From Bisporella sp. PMI_857 (Eukaryota > Ascomycota > Leotiomycetes > Helotiales > Helotiaceae): a DNA stretch of 64,000 nucleotides. The position numbers were made by a program, and so were the translations under genes. This document shows, one piece after another, positions 50,265 through 62,039 of the stretch. The DNA lies in NCBI GenBank assembly GCA_021307315.1, contig JAJSPD010000050.1, positions 1 to 64,000 on the forward strand. Direction: 5' to 3'. Position 1 is the first letter of the stretch. Every line of letters begins with the position of its first letter. A model generated the notes under the pieces. That model was not told where the DNA came from and made no database searches. It saw only the letters and a list, made by a program, of their open reading frames with translations.

Positions 50265-51841
50265 CTATGTGGATGCTCCAACCAAGGAATCCATTTGGAT
50301 ACCGTTTTGGATACCGTTTTGGGTACCAGAGCTGAATATTTTCAATGGATGTGCAATATAAGGATAGAACTCTGGTTGCATGAACCATTGAGAGCGATGC
50401 CGACTACCACGAATAGCCTCAAACATATCTTGCGCCCGGTGAGACATGTACCAATAACTTTCGCACTGTTTAAGCAATAAACAGTAATGAGCCATAATTA
50501 TCAATGATGTAGTTTGCTGCTCACTCACAAGCTCCAGGAATGTTTCCGAAATAATAGACGGCCACATCGAAGCTATCATTTTTTTGGTAACAAGATCATT
50601 TGTTTGAGAGGCGGCGATAAGAAGTTTCTGAAGACGATCGACTGCATCGGTGCAGTCCTCAATTTCAGCTACAGTCATGCGTGCTTTCACTTTTGTGGAT
50701 TTAAGCAGATCTTTGACCAAATTAAGGCTTTTCTCAGCGTCATCGGGTTCGTGGTCTGCTTCTCCAGCTTTCTCAATCCCTTCAAGGCTTTGCTGCGAAA
50801 CCAAGAAACCTAGGGGTCCAGCGGCGATTTGTGCCTTGGCTTGTTGGTAGATTAATGTACAACCCCGAAGGCAGACAATCCAGTTTGATAAGCCGCCGTA
50901 CCCGACAGAGCCCGAGAACGGAAGAAGGTGCTCTGGACCGCGATATGAGGCATAATTCAATACCATAAGCAGAGTTGAAAAGCCAAAAACTTGATTGCAG
51001 TTTTGGGATGTGATCTTGGATGTTGCGAGCTGGAAGGGTTTCAATGCTAGATCTGTATGCTCATTTGCACGTAATTCGTATTTTTGTTTTTGAGACGTGT
51101 CTAAAAATGCAAGATGTATTGCACCAGTGGCAAGAATACCGTGCATCAAGTAGTCGCAGGTCAAAGCTAGGCGAGGAAGCTCATCCTTCCATGGCATAGA
51201 TATAGTCTCAGCAGTCTGGGTGATGAACTGATGCCAGTAAGCCATGTCTTCCATGTCAAAACTGCCAATCCGTCCTCCTCCAAATGGGGGTAACTGAAGA
51301 GGAAGAGAGGTCGAAATACATGTTGGTGGTGGGTGAGAGTTTTCACCATTATGAGCTTTCCAAGGAGATGGAGAAAGTCTATCATGAGTTGCTAGATTCG
51401 TGGGGGAGAGATCAGTTTGAGCTGTTGGCGACATCGACGTGGTACCATTCTGAAGGGCTTGCAACATAGCTGAATAGTTGCCACTTTTTGGGCCAGTACT
51501 TTGAGGGACTGGCTGATATTCATTGCGTGGTTTACCAATCGGATAAATGCATGGAATCCTTCGCCTCACACATCCGTCACATCGAGGTCGTTGCTCACCA
51601 CACTGAAATTGTTAGGATATATTCCGAGTTTGCTAGTGTAACATACCCTAGTATGGCGACGCTTGCACTCGCTACACCCTGCTCGAGACTTATTATGCGG
51701 CCTCCTGGTCTTAAGGGCTGGCTGTTTAGGTGGAGTGGGCTCGGATAAGGTCGATGATGGAGGCAGAGATGTATGGGATGGAGCGGCTGCAGGCGGAGAA
51801 TGGGGGAGGAGAGATGAATATGGTAGCGGCTCCTGCAACAT
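50265..51841 (-). CDS. Zn(II)2Cys6 transcription factor, sterol-uptake-control (Upc2-like) type
   Basis: Two exons (51841-51647 and 51602-50265) with a 44-bp intron holding a TCCTAAC branch site; spliced length 510 residues. The intron lies inside the zinc cluster: joined, it reads CSECKRRHTR-CGEQRPRCDG, then C after six residues, matching C-x2-C-x6-C-x6-C-x2-C-x6-C at about residues 56-82. A Pro/Ser-rich stretch precedes it. The long C-terminal part has MEDMAYWHQFITQTAETIS, HGILATGAIHLAFLD, LLMVLNYASYRGPEHLLPFSG-like helices and ends WFMQPEFYPYIAHP, the pattern of the fungal-specific domain in Upc2/Ecm22-related C6 proteins. It should act in the nucleus as a DNA-binding regulator; target genes are unknown. 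A short direct repeat encodes NGIQNGIQ near the end. Confidence 0.87.
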
Positions 51842-52240
51842 CGCTCTCAATTGGTCAAGAATGAGAAACGTAGAATGATAGCGATGTGATGGGACTTCGG
51901 ATGTTGCGACATGTGCCGGCGTATCGCGTATAGAGAAGTAGGTTCATGCTGTGTCAAACCGTGGTAGTCTTGGCGGGGAACACCCCTGTCCGCTGACAGT
52001 CATGTGATTGGGAATGCAAGTGCTGATGGCGAGGTATAACCAATTGCATGTTTTCTAAAAATTTGTATCACGATTTATGAATCATGTGGGCTGACGGCAC
52101 GGTTTGTTTTAGTTGACGCATGTCAATGAACTTTTGATATCATATACAGACTTGTACTTTGCCAGGCGTCGATTATCGACTATCGAAAATTGATTTCTGG
52201 CTTTCTTTGATCATTGTTAAATAATAATAATTAAATTAAA
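51842..52240. other. Upstream region of the C6 factor
   Basis: About 400 bp turning from mixed to AT-rich as it approaches the foldback element. No gene seen. Confidence 0.45.
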
Positions 52241-53074
52241 TTAACGGCAAATATCTCATATACCACAAAAAAGTGCCCATATTTCTCATATACCACCACT
52301 TTTTTTGACGAATATCTCATATACCACTTTTATGGTATATGAGATATATGTCAACAAATGTATGGTATATCAGATATTCGTCAACACTCACTGTAAAGCC
52401 TGTAATACACGCTAAACGACTTACATTATAACGACACACGCTGTAACTACATACACTGTAGTAATACGATATACGCTGTAGCAATACAACATATACTGTA
52501 CAATACAGACTATATAAGTACTATTGTTATAGCGTGTGTTGTATTACTACAGTGTATGCGTTACAGCATGTCGCTACAGCGTGTGTCGCTACAGCGTGTG
52601 TCGCTACAGCGTATGTCGCTACAGCATGTGTCGCTACAGCGTGTGTCGCTACGCGTGTGTTACTACGTGTGTGTTACTACAACATATGTTGCTACAGCGT
52701 GTATTGCTACAGCGTGTGTCGCTACAGCGTATATTGCTACAGAGTATCGTAACATACGCTATAGCAATACAATATACGTTATAGCTATAAAATACATATT
52801 GTAGCAATAAAATACATACTGTAGTAATACACTTTATAGTAATACTATTGTTACAATGTTCGCTGCTACGTGTGTTCAGCGTGTCGTGATAAAATAATGG
52901 TATATGAGATATATTAGTGTTTCTTATATACCATCATTTTGTCATTAGGTATCTGAAATACCACTGTTTTGCGCCAAGAGACAAACGGTGGTATATGAGA
53001 TATTCGTCAAAAAAAGTGGTGGTATATGAGAAATATGGGCACTTTTTTGTGGTATATGAGATATTTGCCGTTAA
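52241..53074. mobile_element. Foldback/MITE-like element with 83-bp perfect terminal inverted repeats and TTAA flanks
   Basis: The sequence 52245-52327 is identical to the reverse complement of 52988-53070 over 83 bp. Both ends start CGGCAAATATCTCATATACC and both are bordered by TTAA (52241-52244 and 53071-53074), as expected for a TTAA target-site duplication like that of piggyBac-type transposons (inference). Inside each arm a 16-bp motif close to ATATCTCATATACCAC recurs about every 30 bp. The core is a tandem array of about 15 bp (GTGTCGCTACAGCGT) on the right and related units in opposite orientation on the left, so the whole element could fold on itself. There is no transposase gene; it would be non-autonomous. 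Confidence 0.8.
52568..52745. repeat. Minisatellite core of the foldback element
   Basis: About ten imperfect units of 15 bp containing GCTACAGCGT. Reverse-complement-like units occur to the left at about 52400-52500. The short open frames here are repeat artefacts. Confidence 0.8.
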
Positions 53075-56000
53075 ATTAAATAAACCCCAAATCCTCTGGC
53101 GTTGTTACACTCCGCAGTAGCTCCAACCATATTCCAGCACATTCTGTATTAAGACTTTGCTTTAAAAAAAGCAAGAAGCAGTGTATTAAGTTTTTTATAT
53201 GCAGTTTTCGCAATCTCTGCATTTTTAAAAAATTGTGCAAAATTGTAAACTACTTAATTTAACGGCGGCTGTTAACTCTTTGCTGGTTTGCTAAGTCACT
53301 TTTATATAGCTTAAAAATGCTTTTGCCGAATAAATCGAAGATTTTGAATGCTGTTGATGCACTGTAAATAAAATTTCATACTAGATATTCTATAACGCCG
53401 GCGTCCGAAACAATAAAAGCGTTCGAAAAGCAAAAATATTCGATAGCTTTTGAATACTTGAAATTGAAATAAGCATTAGCATAAAACTTATTAAAATAGT
53501 CCAAGCAACATCTATTCAAATTGTACTTACATTTGTTTGCTTGCTAGAAGCAGAAATGTCATGTGCCGCTTCTTTAATTGACAATAATCCAATGTTTATT
53601 TTACTACTGCTAGTACTGTAGTTTTGTAATAGATAATACCAACCTTTTAAACGCTTCTGCTCGAGCTTGAAATGAGATACAAACCCTTCGAAAACAGGTT
53701 TCCAGATTGTTGCTTAATCTCAAAAAGCCTAACCGCCAGAAGGTTGAGGCCATAACTTTGGACCTGTTTCCAATTTTAGAAATACTCGTAGATTCAGAAT
53801 TGTATTCAAAGGATTGATTTGGCGATAGTGGTATCGTTAATAGTATTCATTCCAAGAAGTCTATCCGGGAATCAGATGCGGGAGCAGCGGCGTCAAGGGA
53901 ACCATATTCGTCCTCGAAGCTTAGTTTGGCTGGGCAGAGAAGAAGTTTTGAATCCATCTTGGCAAAGGGGTAGGAATGAGAACATATTACAGGTTTGCTA
54001 AAACTTTCACTTCAGCTATAAGTCGATCGTGAGCCAACAAAGGTTTCTGTTTTGCAAGAAGGCTTTGTCGCTCATCACACTCTGACAGCGGTGGTGGTAC
54101 GGCGGTACTGGGAGAGAAAGAGAGGAGGGGGTGAGGGGCGGTACAACGTAGACAGCACTACTATCCCATACCCCTAATAACATTGCAGTCATGGGTATTT
54201 AAAATGGAGTGGTTAAGGGTAGGTGGCCAATAATACAGGAATATCCAGTATTTAGAAGACCCTCTCTCAGTCTATGCAGCTTGACAACGGTCCCAACAAC
54301 TATTTACATGTGATTCTATACAACTCTCTGGTACAATCTCTCGCTCGCTTGACATAATATAGCATAGTCGTTCTAGAGGAATCTTGTTAACTGAATAGTA
54401 TGTTTCCCGGTATTTGATTATATCCAGGTCTTCGTTCAATTCCATGCTTGTTTCCTAAGATTTAAATCAAAAAGCAAAAAAGCTAAGTCAGTTCTTATTC
54501 CTTTTCAATTTAAAGCCATTTGCGTATATAATAACGATGTTCTAGTACGTTGTTTGTTAAAACCAAAGCTTCGAGTGTTCTATACTATAGTTTGAATTCC
54601 AAGTAGTATATATTAATAGTAACGCTTTGAAGAAATTAAGCCTCATTCTTTGCCAGAATACAACAGCATTTTTTTTCTTATTAATAGATTTGTGAATCTT
54701 CCAAACTGTATAACTGCAAGCTTTAAAGAAGTTACAATTGTAGCCTAGTTTGTAAACAAATGGCTTCTGCACAACACCTTATAACAAAAGAAAATAAATG
54801 TAGACGTCAGGTTTGAAAAAAATTGCCCGTTTATTAAAAGCAAACCTAATTGAAAGTTTATACCTTGCCTTCATGTACTTCAAATCTATAATCGCACAGT
54901 CGCACAATTGTACAAACTGATAAACAATAACAAATCTTAAAAGCGTTTTGAATCTTAGCTCTCTTATGTAACGAGTTCCAGAATAAATAGATCCAACTTG
55001 TTTAAAGATTGCACACACATATACACACAGATATATATACAGTATGCCTTGCATGGACTGATATGGCGCCCATCAATTGCCCCAATCATCCTTGATATTG
55101 AAAGTCCTTGAAATAGTTAAATGCACCCTCTCGATCGTTGCACAAGCAAGCGTTTCCTTTGACAGAAATAGCATGATTCAATATCTCTATTCAATACATA
55201 AACAGAACCAACAAAGTATAGACCAGCCCTAGAAGGTCCGTGAATCCTCCTAGCTCACTTTTCACACAGAGAACCAAATACTTTGTGAACAAAATGAAAA
55301 GCAGTTTCTATGATTCGTAAAAGCAATAAAGGGGACACAATAAATTATAGCTGCGACGTCCTCTTCTATTCTCACTTCGACCAAAGTCTTGCGTCAACAT
55401 GAGACCAAAAGACCACAAACAACTATTCACCGCAATATTCCACCTTACGCATTCTTGGTTTAAAAAGGAAATGCTTATTGAGTATCTACTGCCCTCTCAT
55501 ATATCCTGTTCTCGGCTAACCATCCTAAAGTGAAAAGGGCGAAGAAGACAGTGAAGAGACCAATAGACCGGGCTCAGACGACAGAAACCGTGCGCACGAG
55601 GCTGAAGAACGGGAGCGAAAAGTTATGTGTCATAAAACGGAGCAAGAGCCGAGGCTGAAGGCAGAGATCATGTATATGCCTGTAATTATCCTGGGAAGGG
55701 ATATTGAGGAGGAGTAAGTATGCTTTTGTCCCCTTGTATCTATTCCATCTGCCCCAGAATGTAGATCGAGGTGGTGAAAGTGACGGAACAGTATGGGAAC
55801 TAATATGAAATAGAGACATAGACGATGTAGATGCAAGAGATATTTTTGGCACCAGCCAGGGTAATCAGATGTTCAAGGTTTGGAGACCTATGCGGCTGCC
55901 AGGAAAAGAGAGCAAGGAGGAAGATGGCAGCTTGAACGGCAGCGAAGTGACAAATATGAGAGGTAGAAACACGGGATACAGCTACATGTCGGAGAGCAAT

Positions 56001-56241
56001 CTCAGACAAGATCTATCAATCTTTCAGAATGAGGCGAATACGATACGCAAAAGCAGAGAAGATGCGCTGGCATTTCCAAAGAGTAGCCCATCTACTCAAA
56101 CATCGGATATGCACCGCAGCTCTCGTATTCGAATTCGCGACGAGGCTAATAAACCCTCAGGACGCATCCGACGCCGTAATGGTAAAGCAGGTAATTCTGG
56201 AGATTAGAACAATGCTCGTCAATAGGTGCTTCCATTTCTTC
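53075..56241. other. AT-rich intergenic, no gene seen
   Basis: The first two kilobases are very AT-rich with short chance frames; a purine/GC-richer patch lies at 54085-54175. The plus-strand frame at 55869-56207 is hydrophilic but overlaps the 3' side of lunapark and has no start or splice support. Confidence 0.45.
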
Positions 56242-57465
56242 CTATGCTTTCTTGCGTGGGCTTCGCCGTGGCTGTACTTCTACCATATCCTCCGAGCCTT
56301 CATCACTCTTCTCGATGGTCTCGATATCATCCTTCGAATCACCACTGTCGGTCGCTATTTCTTCTTCTGGAGCTTTAAGCTCCGGAATGGAAGTCACAGG
56401 TTGATCTGCAATCTTCTCCTTCATTTCCTTGACTGCCTTGACAGCTTCATCTTCCTCGCCATTCATCGTTCCACAACCAAAACATCTCCACTTCCCAAGA
56501 TCTGCAAGTCTTTTCGTCCCAGGTGGTGCTTGGCCATTTACTAGTCTGCAGTTCTGGCATATCAAGGCCACACGGTTTCGTGGCGAAGTTTCGTCTTCTC
56601 CGAGGAGGAGATCGAGCACTCGATCATACCAGTTCCCTTCAGCATTAACCTCACTAGGAGCCGCATATTGTGGAGGGGCAGAGAAGGCGTTTGGTGCAAA
56701 TTCAGCCTGTGCCACATGTCCGACAGGAGTTGCTGGCAACGAAGAGATATAAATTGGTGGTGTCTTAGGTGGTAGTGGCTGCGGGGTTGGTGGCCGAGCT
56801 TCTGCCTGTCCAGGCCGGTGAATATTCGCTGTTGGAGGAGGCCCCAAGCCTATTCTCCCTTGCTGGATTTTCTGGCCGCCCTTAGGTGCCTTGGAAGTCC
56901 CGGGATTGTCTTTCTTCGGCTTCGGCTTGGGTGTTACTCCTCCGTACTTCTCTAGTAATTCCTGGGTAGAATTGTACTTTGTTGCAGCCTTGAGTTTATC
57001 TATGGTCTTTGCCCGCTCAGCTTGTTGTGTTTCTAATCGTTGTGTGGCCGTGTCAATTCGGAAAGTGTAATACGAAGTGATCCCGGTTCGAATGAGCCAA
57101 ATTCTGGCAAGAGGTTAGACATGCCTATGACGGAGGGGAAGAGATACATACAACAATGGGCTACCAGAGACGGCAGTGTATTCCACGGCAGTCCAGTTTC
57201 GCCATCCAACCACGAGGAAGAGTATTATGAAACACAGTAGGTACGCAAAGCTGCTGTAGAGAGTCCACAGGGCTTTGGCACGTCGACCACGCTGGCGAAG
57301 AGTATCAAGCTGTGCCTGCGACTTTGAGATCTTGGTTGCCAAAGCAGACAGGGCTTTTTCAAATGAGGCTGGAGAGTTATCTTCGCCCTGGATACGTCGT
57401 TAGCATAAGCATAGGCTAGAACAGAAATAAATGTCCCTCACCTTCCAGGGCCATAGTGATACCAT
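56242..57465 (-). CDS. LNP1: Lunapark-family ER junction protein
   Basis: Lunapark stabilises three-way junctions of the tubular endoplasmic reticulum, working against Sey1/atlastin. Three exons (57465-57442, 57387-57152, 57103-56242) give 373 residues; the first coding exon is only 24 nt (MVSLWPWK). An N-terminal coiled-coil segment is followed by two hydrophobic segments separated by a short loop, about residues 50-75 (SFAYLLCFIILFLVVGW) and 86-97 near the second junction, then a coiled coil (ETQQAERAKTIDKLK) and a Pro-rich linker. Near residues 215-300 lies the family's zinc ribbon: NWYDRVLDLLLGEDE, CQNCRLVNG and CFGCGTMNG, two CxxC pairs. The tail is acidic. It is divergent to the golgin gene with 461 bp between start codons. 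Confidence 0.93.
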
Positions 57466-57926
57466 TTTTCTATGCCCTCTGCCGCTTCACCTCACATTCT
57501 CATGATGGAATGTTCAGGTTTTGGTGGAAGCCTGATCGAATGAAGCTGATTGTTGACCTATTCAAGGAGTGATTGTTTGCCATCTACAGTACAGTAGTGG
57601 CCTTGCCTTTGCTCGCCTTGCTTTGCTGGGATGATTGATGACCCACTTGAGCTTGAATCGTAGTTATGGTCTAGCTCATGGGTAGGGATGGGCACTCAAA
57701 CGTGGCTGTCTTGGGTGCTGCACTGGGCCACCGTATAATTTCTCCTCCGACCCTCCGTCTGGCTGGGCTGGAGCTCCTGAAATAGACTGGCTGGCCAGAA
57801 CTTTAGATTTCAAAGACAACAAAACTCAATAACAAATAGCAGGGATGATACGACCTTATTGATTGCTTCTGCATCGTGTAGAGTCTGGATTGCGAGCAAT
57901 TTTAATGTGCCACAACCATTGGCACA
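57466..57926. promoter_or_regulatory. Shared divergent promoter of LNP1 and the GRIP golgin
   Basis: 461 bp between the two start codons, with pyrimidine-rich patches. It pairs two genes for early-secretory-pathway membrane organisation, which could favour joint regulation (inference). Confidence 0.6.
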
Positions 57927-60900
57927 ATGTTCCAGGTACGAAGGACGGAGTTCTCCCAGCGATCGCAGCCTTGTCTATCTCAAAAGTACTAACTATCCTG
58001 AAAGCGACTCAAAGGTGCGATTGACAATCGCATTGCTGAAGAACAAGCTCGACAAAAGGCCGCTGGCTCTCCAGTTAGTCGAACACCATCCACAAGCACT
58101 AAGCCAGGCTCGAGGACGGCATCACCAGCTACAAGGCCGCGGAAACCAAAATCGAAGGACTACGATGCCAGTACGAAAGGACCGGATCCTTCGGAATTTG
58201 AGAGCGCATTCGTTATAGACGACGAGTCGGCAGAACCATCTAGGAGTGGAACCCCCGCAAACGGTGAGCAGTAATGAGTTGCGACTGGAAGACCGGAAAA
58301 CTAATCCAGTATTCTGCAGCAACGATGGCCGAGAAGAGTGCTACAGATGGCACATCATCTGTATACGATGCCTCAACAGCAGGAGAGAAACAGGCGCCAT
58401 CCCCAGCGACCGAGCCTGTTGAAAAAGCTTCTATCGAACTACCTACAGAAGTTAGACAGAAGCTGAAGAGGCTGGAGATGATGGAAACGAAATATAAAGA
58501 ACTTCTACGATCGTATCGTGTTGCTCATGGTCGGGCGGTATCAATTGAGCCATTCGAAAAAGTCCTTAAGGAAAATACACCTATTAGCTCGATTGGCGAT
58601 CCAGATGCGTTGGTCGAATATCTCAGCCAATTGAATTTAAAAGGAGAAATGGTGATGGATGAGCTGAAGCGTGTATCTGGTGAACGAGATGATTATAAGA
58701 AGAAATTCGAGGAGGCTGAGAAGCAGAAGGGAGAGCTGCTGGCTCAACACAGCTCAACTACTGGCACCGAGAGTGTTACAACCACAGAGAAAACAGAAGA
58801 AACGAGTGTCAATGGGCCTTCGACTTCTGTCAAGTCACCGGTATCCTCAGTGTTGGGTCTTTTCTCTCCAACACAAAAAGCCCAGCCGTCTGATAATAAA
58901 GATGTTTCAGAGGAATTTTTCTCTTACGATGATGAGATACCAAGACTGCAGGCTGAGGTTAAGGAGAAAACTGCCGAGGTGGAAAGTCTCAAGATAAGAG
59001 TGGCTACGCTTGAATCAGACTTAGCAGTTTCCCAGGAGTCTAGCTCTGGCTTAGTTGAAAGTCTAGAAGTAGCAACTCGAGAACTGAATGAGTCCAAGGA
59101 AGCAGCAGCATCCAGTCAAGGATTTCAAGAAAAGGTTGCTGCACAAAGTACGGAATTGACTGCACTGAAAGATAAACTTCATGCTACAGAGGCTGAGATC
59201 GGAACGCTCAAGGAAGCACTCACCAAACATACTAAGGAGGCTGATGAGAAGATTACGCAACTGGAGAAGGCATATGCAGCTGAAAGAATTGCCGTAAAAG
59301 AAGCTAAGGAGTCCGAATCTAAGGTAATGGAAACCAAAGAGACGGTCAGAGTGGAGCTCAATTCCAAGATTAAGGAGTTGCAACAATTCAAAGACAATGA
59401 TACTAAGAAGATTGAGGAGCTCTCCAAGGAGCTTTTGAATCTGAAACGTCAAGCCGAAGAAGCAGCGACTCAAAAAAAGGAGGATACTCGACAGCCAAGT
59501 CCTGCTCCGTCCTCACTAGAAGTTCCTGGAGGCACGACAGTGTCAAGTGCAGCCAAGAAGAAGAACAAAAAGAAGAAAAAGGGAGGCGCGACTAGTACAG
59601 CCAGTGCGAAAGAAGTTGTGGTTGATGCCGCCGAGAGGTCAACTGAATCAGCACCTCCTACTCCTGGCTTGGGCGACTTGGAGGCTGAGATATCCAGACT
59701 GAAGAGCGATATTGCTGAAAAGGATGCGCAAATTACGAAGCTAAAAGTCCAAAGAAAGACAGAGGAAGATCTTCGGGAAGAGCTTGACAACGTGAAGGAA
59801 TTCTTGGCTAGCAATGGCCAGGAGCATGCTGAGGCCCGACAACAGATTAAGGAGCTTACTGCGGGAAAAGCCAAACTCGAGAAGAGGATCTCCGAATTGG
59901 AAGTAGAGATAGAGGCGCACAAGACCTCTAAAAAAGCATCTGAGGCGGTCGATGGGGAACTGAAGGCACAAGTAGCTAAATACGAGGATCTACAACAAAA
60001 ATCGGCCACTCTTTCAAGCGATCTTGCAGCAGCAGAAAAGCTCGCCACGGCTCGGTACAGGACATTAACAGACTTACAAGATGTTTTACAGAAGGCTCAA
60101 CCAGAATTAAAGTCACTTCGTGCCGAGAATGCAACGTTAAAGTCTACTAAGGAGGAACTGGCAGCTCGAACATCCGACTTAAGGAGACTGGAGGCTAGGG
60201 AGAAGGACCTGAAAGCTGACGTGGCAATCTTCAAGAAGCAAGCAGCAGATAGAGATAACGAGGTGAAGGCCTTGAATGAGAAAATTACCCAGGAAACCAA
60301 TGGCCGTTTGCAAGCAGAGAATCAAAGTCGGATCGCCTCCCGAGACATGCGCAAGTCCGAGGCTGAAAAGATACAGATTGCGGCGGCTGGAGAGAAATCA
60401 GCACAGGAATTAACTAAAGTACAGGAAGAAGCTGGCAAGTTGCGAACTAAGGTTGCCGATCTCGAAGAAAAGGTATCAAAGCTATCTTCTGAAGCTAAGG
60501 ACTTACGCGAAGAAGTCCAATTACGAGGATCCCAGTATAGCAGTTCCCAAGGGCTTCTGGAAAGTATGCGTAGCCAGGAAGCAGAGTTGGCTATGCAGCT
60601 CAAAGAAAAGTCTGAGCAAGTTGAAAGCTTGGAGGAAGAACTTAGTGAGGTTCGAAGATTGCTCAACGACCGTACAAGGGAAGGAGAAACGATGCGGCGT
60701 CAATTGGCCGATGTCGATGACCGAGCTGAGAACAAAGTTCGTGAGATGCGGGAACGCATGGATGCTGCTATAGAAGAACGTGATCGTGCTGAGGATGAAG
60801 CAAGCACTAATGCTCGCCGTCGCGCCCGTGAGGTCGATGAACTTAAGACTAAGATTCGAGACCATGAGCGAGATCTCAAACGCGCTGCTGATGACCGAGA

Positions 60901-61450
60901 TGAACTTGCAATTTCTGAGAAAGAGTGGAAACGTCGTCTCAACGACCTTGAAGGCGCATCTGAGAAGTATACGCAAGAGAATAACGAGATTCGGTCTGCG
61001 ATGGCTGAGTCGCGCGATGCATTAGACCGCAGTGAAAAGCAACATCGTGATGAGCAGAAAAAGAATACCGATCTGCGAAGGCTCCTCGGGGAGAAGAATG
61101 AGCAGTATGAGAAGTTGAATAAAGAGTTTAAGGCATTGCAGCAGAAGCAGAGCAGGATGGCAGATATCTCTTCGAGGTCGTCCCTGGATACTGGGAGGTC
61201 CGGTAGTCCTGTAGTGGCGAACGGGCAAACAGATTTTGTCTATCTGAAGACAATTTTGTTGCAGTTCCTGGCGCAGAAGGATAAGAAGGTCCAGGAGGCG
61301 TTGGTGAAGACGGTTTTGGGACAGCTGTTGCATTTTGATAAGTGAGCCTTCCCTTTGTTTCCTAACATGGCCATAATTATGGGATGATGGACTAACAAAC
61401 CAAATAGAAAGGATCAAGAGAAATGGATCGCAGCGATTACGGCAAGATAG
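57927..61450 (+). CDS. IMH1: GRIP-domain golgin (Imh1-like)
   Basis: Golgins of this type are long coiled-coil tethers on the trans-Golgi, recruited by Arl1 through the GRIP domain. Four exons (57927-57935, 58005-58263, 58320-61341, 61408-61450) give 1110 residues. The first coding exon is just nine bases (MFQ); the second begins RLKGAIDNRIAEEQARQ, which matches the usual golgin start. A Ser/Pro/Lys-rich region and a LKRLEMMETKYKELLRSYR segment lead into about 850 residues of heptad coiled coil, interrupted near residue 500 by a Lys-rich patch (KKKNKKKKKGG). The C-terminal GRIP domain has FVYLKTILLQFL with the key Tyr and ends DQEKWIAAITAR. The last intron splits it. The call is firm; orthology to Imh1 specifically is inferred. 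Confidence 0.93.
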
Positions 61451-62039
61451 TACAAATATATTATGGACTTGTATAACATCCATGGGTTTGGCGAAGGAAA
61501 AGGGTTGACTCAAGGGGCTTGTAAATTACTACCAAACGGCATTTTGGATGTATTATACCCTTCAGGTCAGCACTAAATCAATATTTTTTCCCATTAACAA
61601 ACACTGAATCTCTAAGGGTTCACATTGGCCAGTGTCAATGGTGATGCGTGAACTGTCCAAGTAACCTGTAATGATATCTCGCAGCCCTGGAATGCTTCTC
61701 GCACCCGAAAACATCGGTTATGCCATAGAAACCTACCCTTTCTAATCAAATCAACTGTGATAGACTACTTCACCAAACTTTAACATTTGATCCTAATTTG
61801 CGGTGCGGTGTGAAGTAATGTGAAGATCGGTTGCACGCGATCATTCTGTTGCATGGTTCAAGGTTAGGCGTGGTGGAGATGGACATTTACATAATCCAAC
61901 CGAATTTATCTCTAGTTTTGCAACCAATATTCTCACCGAAAACCCAATATTTAGCCTCTCGAGAACCTTCCAATGTATTTAATTATCACGAACTTCATTC
62001 CTGTTCTTGTCTCGATTCTTTCATTTTATTCCCTCCAAC
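61451..62039. other. Intergenic, no gene seen
   Basis: 3' flank of the golgin gene and upstream flank of the membrane-protein gene. No coding or RNA feature recognised. Confidence 0.5.

Noticed and set aside
52534..52804. Three overlapping frames rich in Val-Ala-Thr or Tyr-Ser-Val repeats
   Set aside because: They are translations of the 15-bp minisatellite in three phases, which stays open because the unit length is a multiple of three.
54557..55054. Minus-strand AT-rich frames
   Set aside because: Lys/Phe/Tyr/Ile-rich composition from AT-rich DNA, no start or splice support.
55869..56207. Plus-strand hydrophilic frame of 112 residues
   Set aside because: Overlaps the likely 3' untranslated region of lunapark on the other strand; no partner exons or motif.
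59470..60048. Minus-strand 192-residue frame
   Set aside because: Antisense shadow of the golgin coiled coil; Ser/Leu/Phe-rich as expected from reverse-complemented Glu/Lys codons.
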